Source of the DNA: an uncultured Bacillus sp.
GTDB taxonomy: Bacteria > Bacillota > Bacilli > Bacillales > DSM-1321
NCBI GenBank assembly: GCA_934215995.1
Contig: CAKQBC010000025.1
Location: forward strand, 1-14,731
Reading direction: 5' to 3'
DNA length: 14,731 bases
A program made the position numbers and the translations under genes. Below, one piece after another: positions 13,576 through 14,731 of this stretch. Position 1 is the stretch's first letter. Each line of letters begins with the position of its first letter. The notes under the pieces were generated by a model. That model saw only the letters and a program-made list of their open reading frames with translations. It did not search any database and was not told where the DNA came from.

Positions 13576-14731
13576 ATGATGAAATATTTGCAAAGGCTGG
13601 GCCGGTCTCTTATGCTGCCGGTTGCGGTGCTTCCGGTAGCTGCGGTATTGATGGGAATCGGTTACTGGATTGATTCGGACGGCTGGGGAGCAAATAACCC
13701 GTTTGCGGCTTTCCTGATTAAAGCGGGAGGCTCGATTATCGACAATATGTCGCTGCTGTTTGCGGTCGGTGTTGCCCTCGGGATGTCGAAAACAAAGGAC
13801 GGGGCAGCGGCACTCAGCGGGCTTGTCGCATACCTTGTTGTAACGACTTTGCTTTCTACGGACACAGTCGCCATGCTGCAAAGTGTCGATGCAGGGGATG
13901 TTAATGCGGCTTTTGGAAAAATCGAGAACCAATTTATCGGGATTCTTTCCGGTTTGATTGCAGGTGCGATGTATAATCGCTTCTATCAGGTGAAATTGCC
14001 GGATGCTTTGGCTTTCTTTAGCGGGAAACGCTTGGTGCCGATTGTAACGGCCGGCGTGATGCTCGTCGTTTCCGGTATATTGTTTGTTGTTTGGCCAATG
14101 ATCTTTTCCGCATTGGTGGACTTCGGTGAGGCAATCAGCAGTCTTGGTGCCGCTGGTGCGGGGCTATATGGCTTCTTCAACAGATTGCTAATCCCTACAG
14201 GCTTGCACCATGCATTGAACTCGGTATTCTGGTTCGATGTGGTGGGAATCAATGACCTGGGCAACTTCTGGGCCAATGAGGGGGAAAAAGGGGTTACAGG
14301 CATGTACATGGCCGGTTTCTTCCCGGTTATGATGTTCGGTTTGCCGGCAGCTGCGCTTGCCATGTACCATACGGCAAAATCAAAGAATAAAAAACAGATT
14401 GCCGCACTATTGATGGCTGCCGCTTTTGCTTCCTTCTTCACAGGTGTAACGGAACCGCTTGAATTTGCCTTCATGTTCCTTGCCCCTATGCTGTACATCA
14501 CACATGCCGTGCTGACGGGCTTGTCCGTTGCCATTGCAGCTTTGTTCCAGTGGACAGCAGGTTTCACGTTCAGTGCCGGATTGGTCGACTTTGTCTTAAG
14601 CTCGAGCCTGCCGCTTGCCAACCAGCCGTATATGCTGCTCGTTCAAGGCCTTGTCTTCGGAGTCATTTACTATGTGCTGTTCCGCTTCCTGATCGTTAAG
14701 TTCAACTTGATGACCCCGGGCAGAGGAGAGG
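13576..14731 (+). CDS. nagE: PTS permease, N-acetylglucosamine-type EIIC (NagE/NagP), partial
   Basis: This open frame of 385 codons runs off the right edge, so only the EIIC membrane domain is seen; the EIIB domain (and EIIA if present) would lie beyond. It opens MMKYLQRLGRSLMLPVAVLP. Features match NagE/NagP better than PtsG or GamP: FFSGKRLVPIVTAG, FNRLLIPTGLHHALNSVFWF, MAGFFPVMMFGLPAAALAMY, and the sugar-binding loop GVTEPLEFAF (Glu293 in VTEP). It closes TPGRGE at the usual EIIC-EIIB linker. It should import and phosphorylate GlcNAc at C6 using HPr-derived phosphate. ATG 13576 follows AAGGGG at 13561-13566. Together with the antiterminator gene it forms an operon under RAT control. Glucose or glucosamine remain possible substrates. 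Confidence 0.85.
   Translation, partial: MMKYLQRLGRSLMLPVAVLPVAAVLMGIGYWIDSDGWGANNPFAAFLIKAGGSIIDNMSLLFAVGVALGMSKTKDGAAALSGLVAYLVVTTLLSTDTVAMLQSVDAGDVNAAFGKIENQFIGILSGLIAGAMYNRFYQVKLPDALAFFSGKRLVPIVTAGVMLVVSGILFVVWPMIFSALVDFGEAISSLGAAGAGLYGFFNRLLIPTGLHHALNSVFWFDVVGINDLGNFWANEGEKGVTGMYMAGFFPVMMFGLPAAALAMYHTAKSKNKKQIAALLMAAAFASFFTGVTEPLEFAFMFLAPMLYITHAVLTGLSVAIAALFQWTAGFTFSAGLVDFVLSSSLPLANQPYMLLVQGLVFGVIYYVLFRFLIVKFNLMTPGRGE

Noticed and set aside
13986..14621. 211-codon minus-strand frame opposite the PTS permease
   Set aside because: It is an antisense shadow; the plus strand encodes an unmistakable EIIC domain that is open to the window edge.

Overview
The window looks like chromosomal DNA from a spore-forming member of the Bacillaceae (Firmicutes). 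The evidence is a CotD-like spore coat protein, close relatives of Bacillus BmrA, NrnB, GlcT and NagE/NagP, strong AGGAGG-type ribosome binding sites, TTG and GTG starts next to good Shine-Dalgarno sequences, and regulatory sites of Bacillus type. I cannot name the species. No rRNA, tRNA, CRISPR array, IS element or phage gene is visible.

Layout. (a) 77-1339 (+) encodes an orphan AAA+/ORC-like ATPase. It converges on a DUF1232 membrane protein (1500-1946, -), with a bidirectional hairpin terminator between them. (b) A small one-TM protein (2068-2334, +) converges through another long hairpin on a three-gene minus-strand operon: ECF sigma factor (3728-4228), its membrane-bound anti-sigma factor (2716-3738) and a three-TM protein (2426-2731). 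All three overlap head to tail, and an ECF-type promoter stands upstream. (c) Divergent from it is a VOC-fold ring-cleaving dioxygenase (4475-5455, +). Its sigma-A promoter is overlapped by an MhqR-type operator, suggesting quinone/catechol detoxification. (d) A CotD-like coat protein (5502-5894, -) carries hexapeptide repeats and has a plausible sigma-K promoter. (e) On the plus strand follow a membrane-anchored metallophosphoesterase, a TRM11-like methyltransferase, the multidrug ABC exporter BmrA with a rho-independent terminator, and the nanoRNase NrnB with another terminator. (f) An AT-rich stretch holds an unrecognised membrane-anchored protein (11592-12296, -) and an AT palindrome. (g) The right end carries a GlcT-type antiterminator followed by a NagE/NagP-type PTS permease that runs off the window.

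The strongest regulatory signal lies before that last pair. A GlcT-like RNA antiterminator (RAT) site overlaps a rho-independent terminator upstream of the antiterminator gene itself, so the antiterminator probably controls its own synthesis together with the sugar permease. The other control circuits visible are the self-promoting ECF operon and the MhqR-controlled dioxygenase, both typical of envelope or electrophile stress responses. The rest is ordinary accessory Bacillus chromosome. I see no convincing multi-gene novel defence or mobile system; the least explained genes are the ATPase at 77-1339 and the AT-rich gene at 11592-12296.
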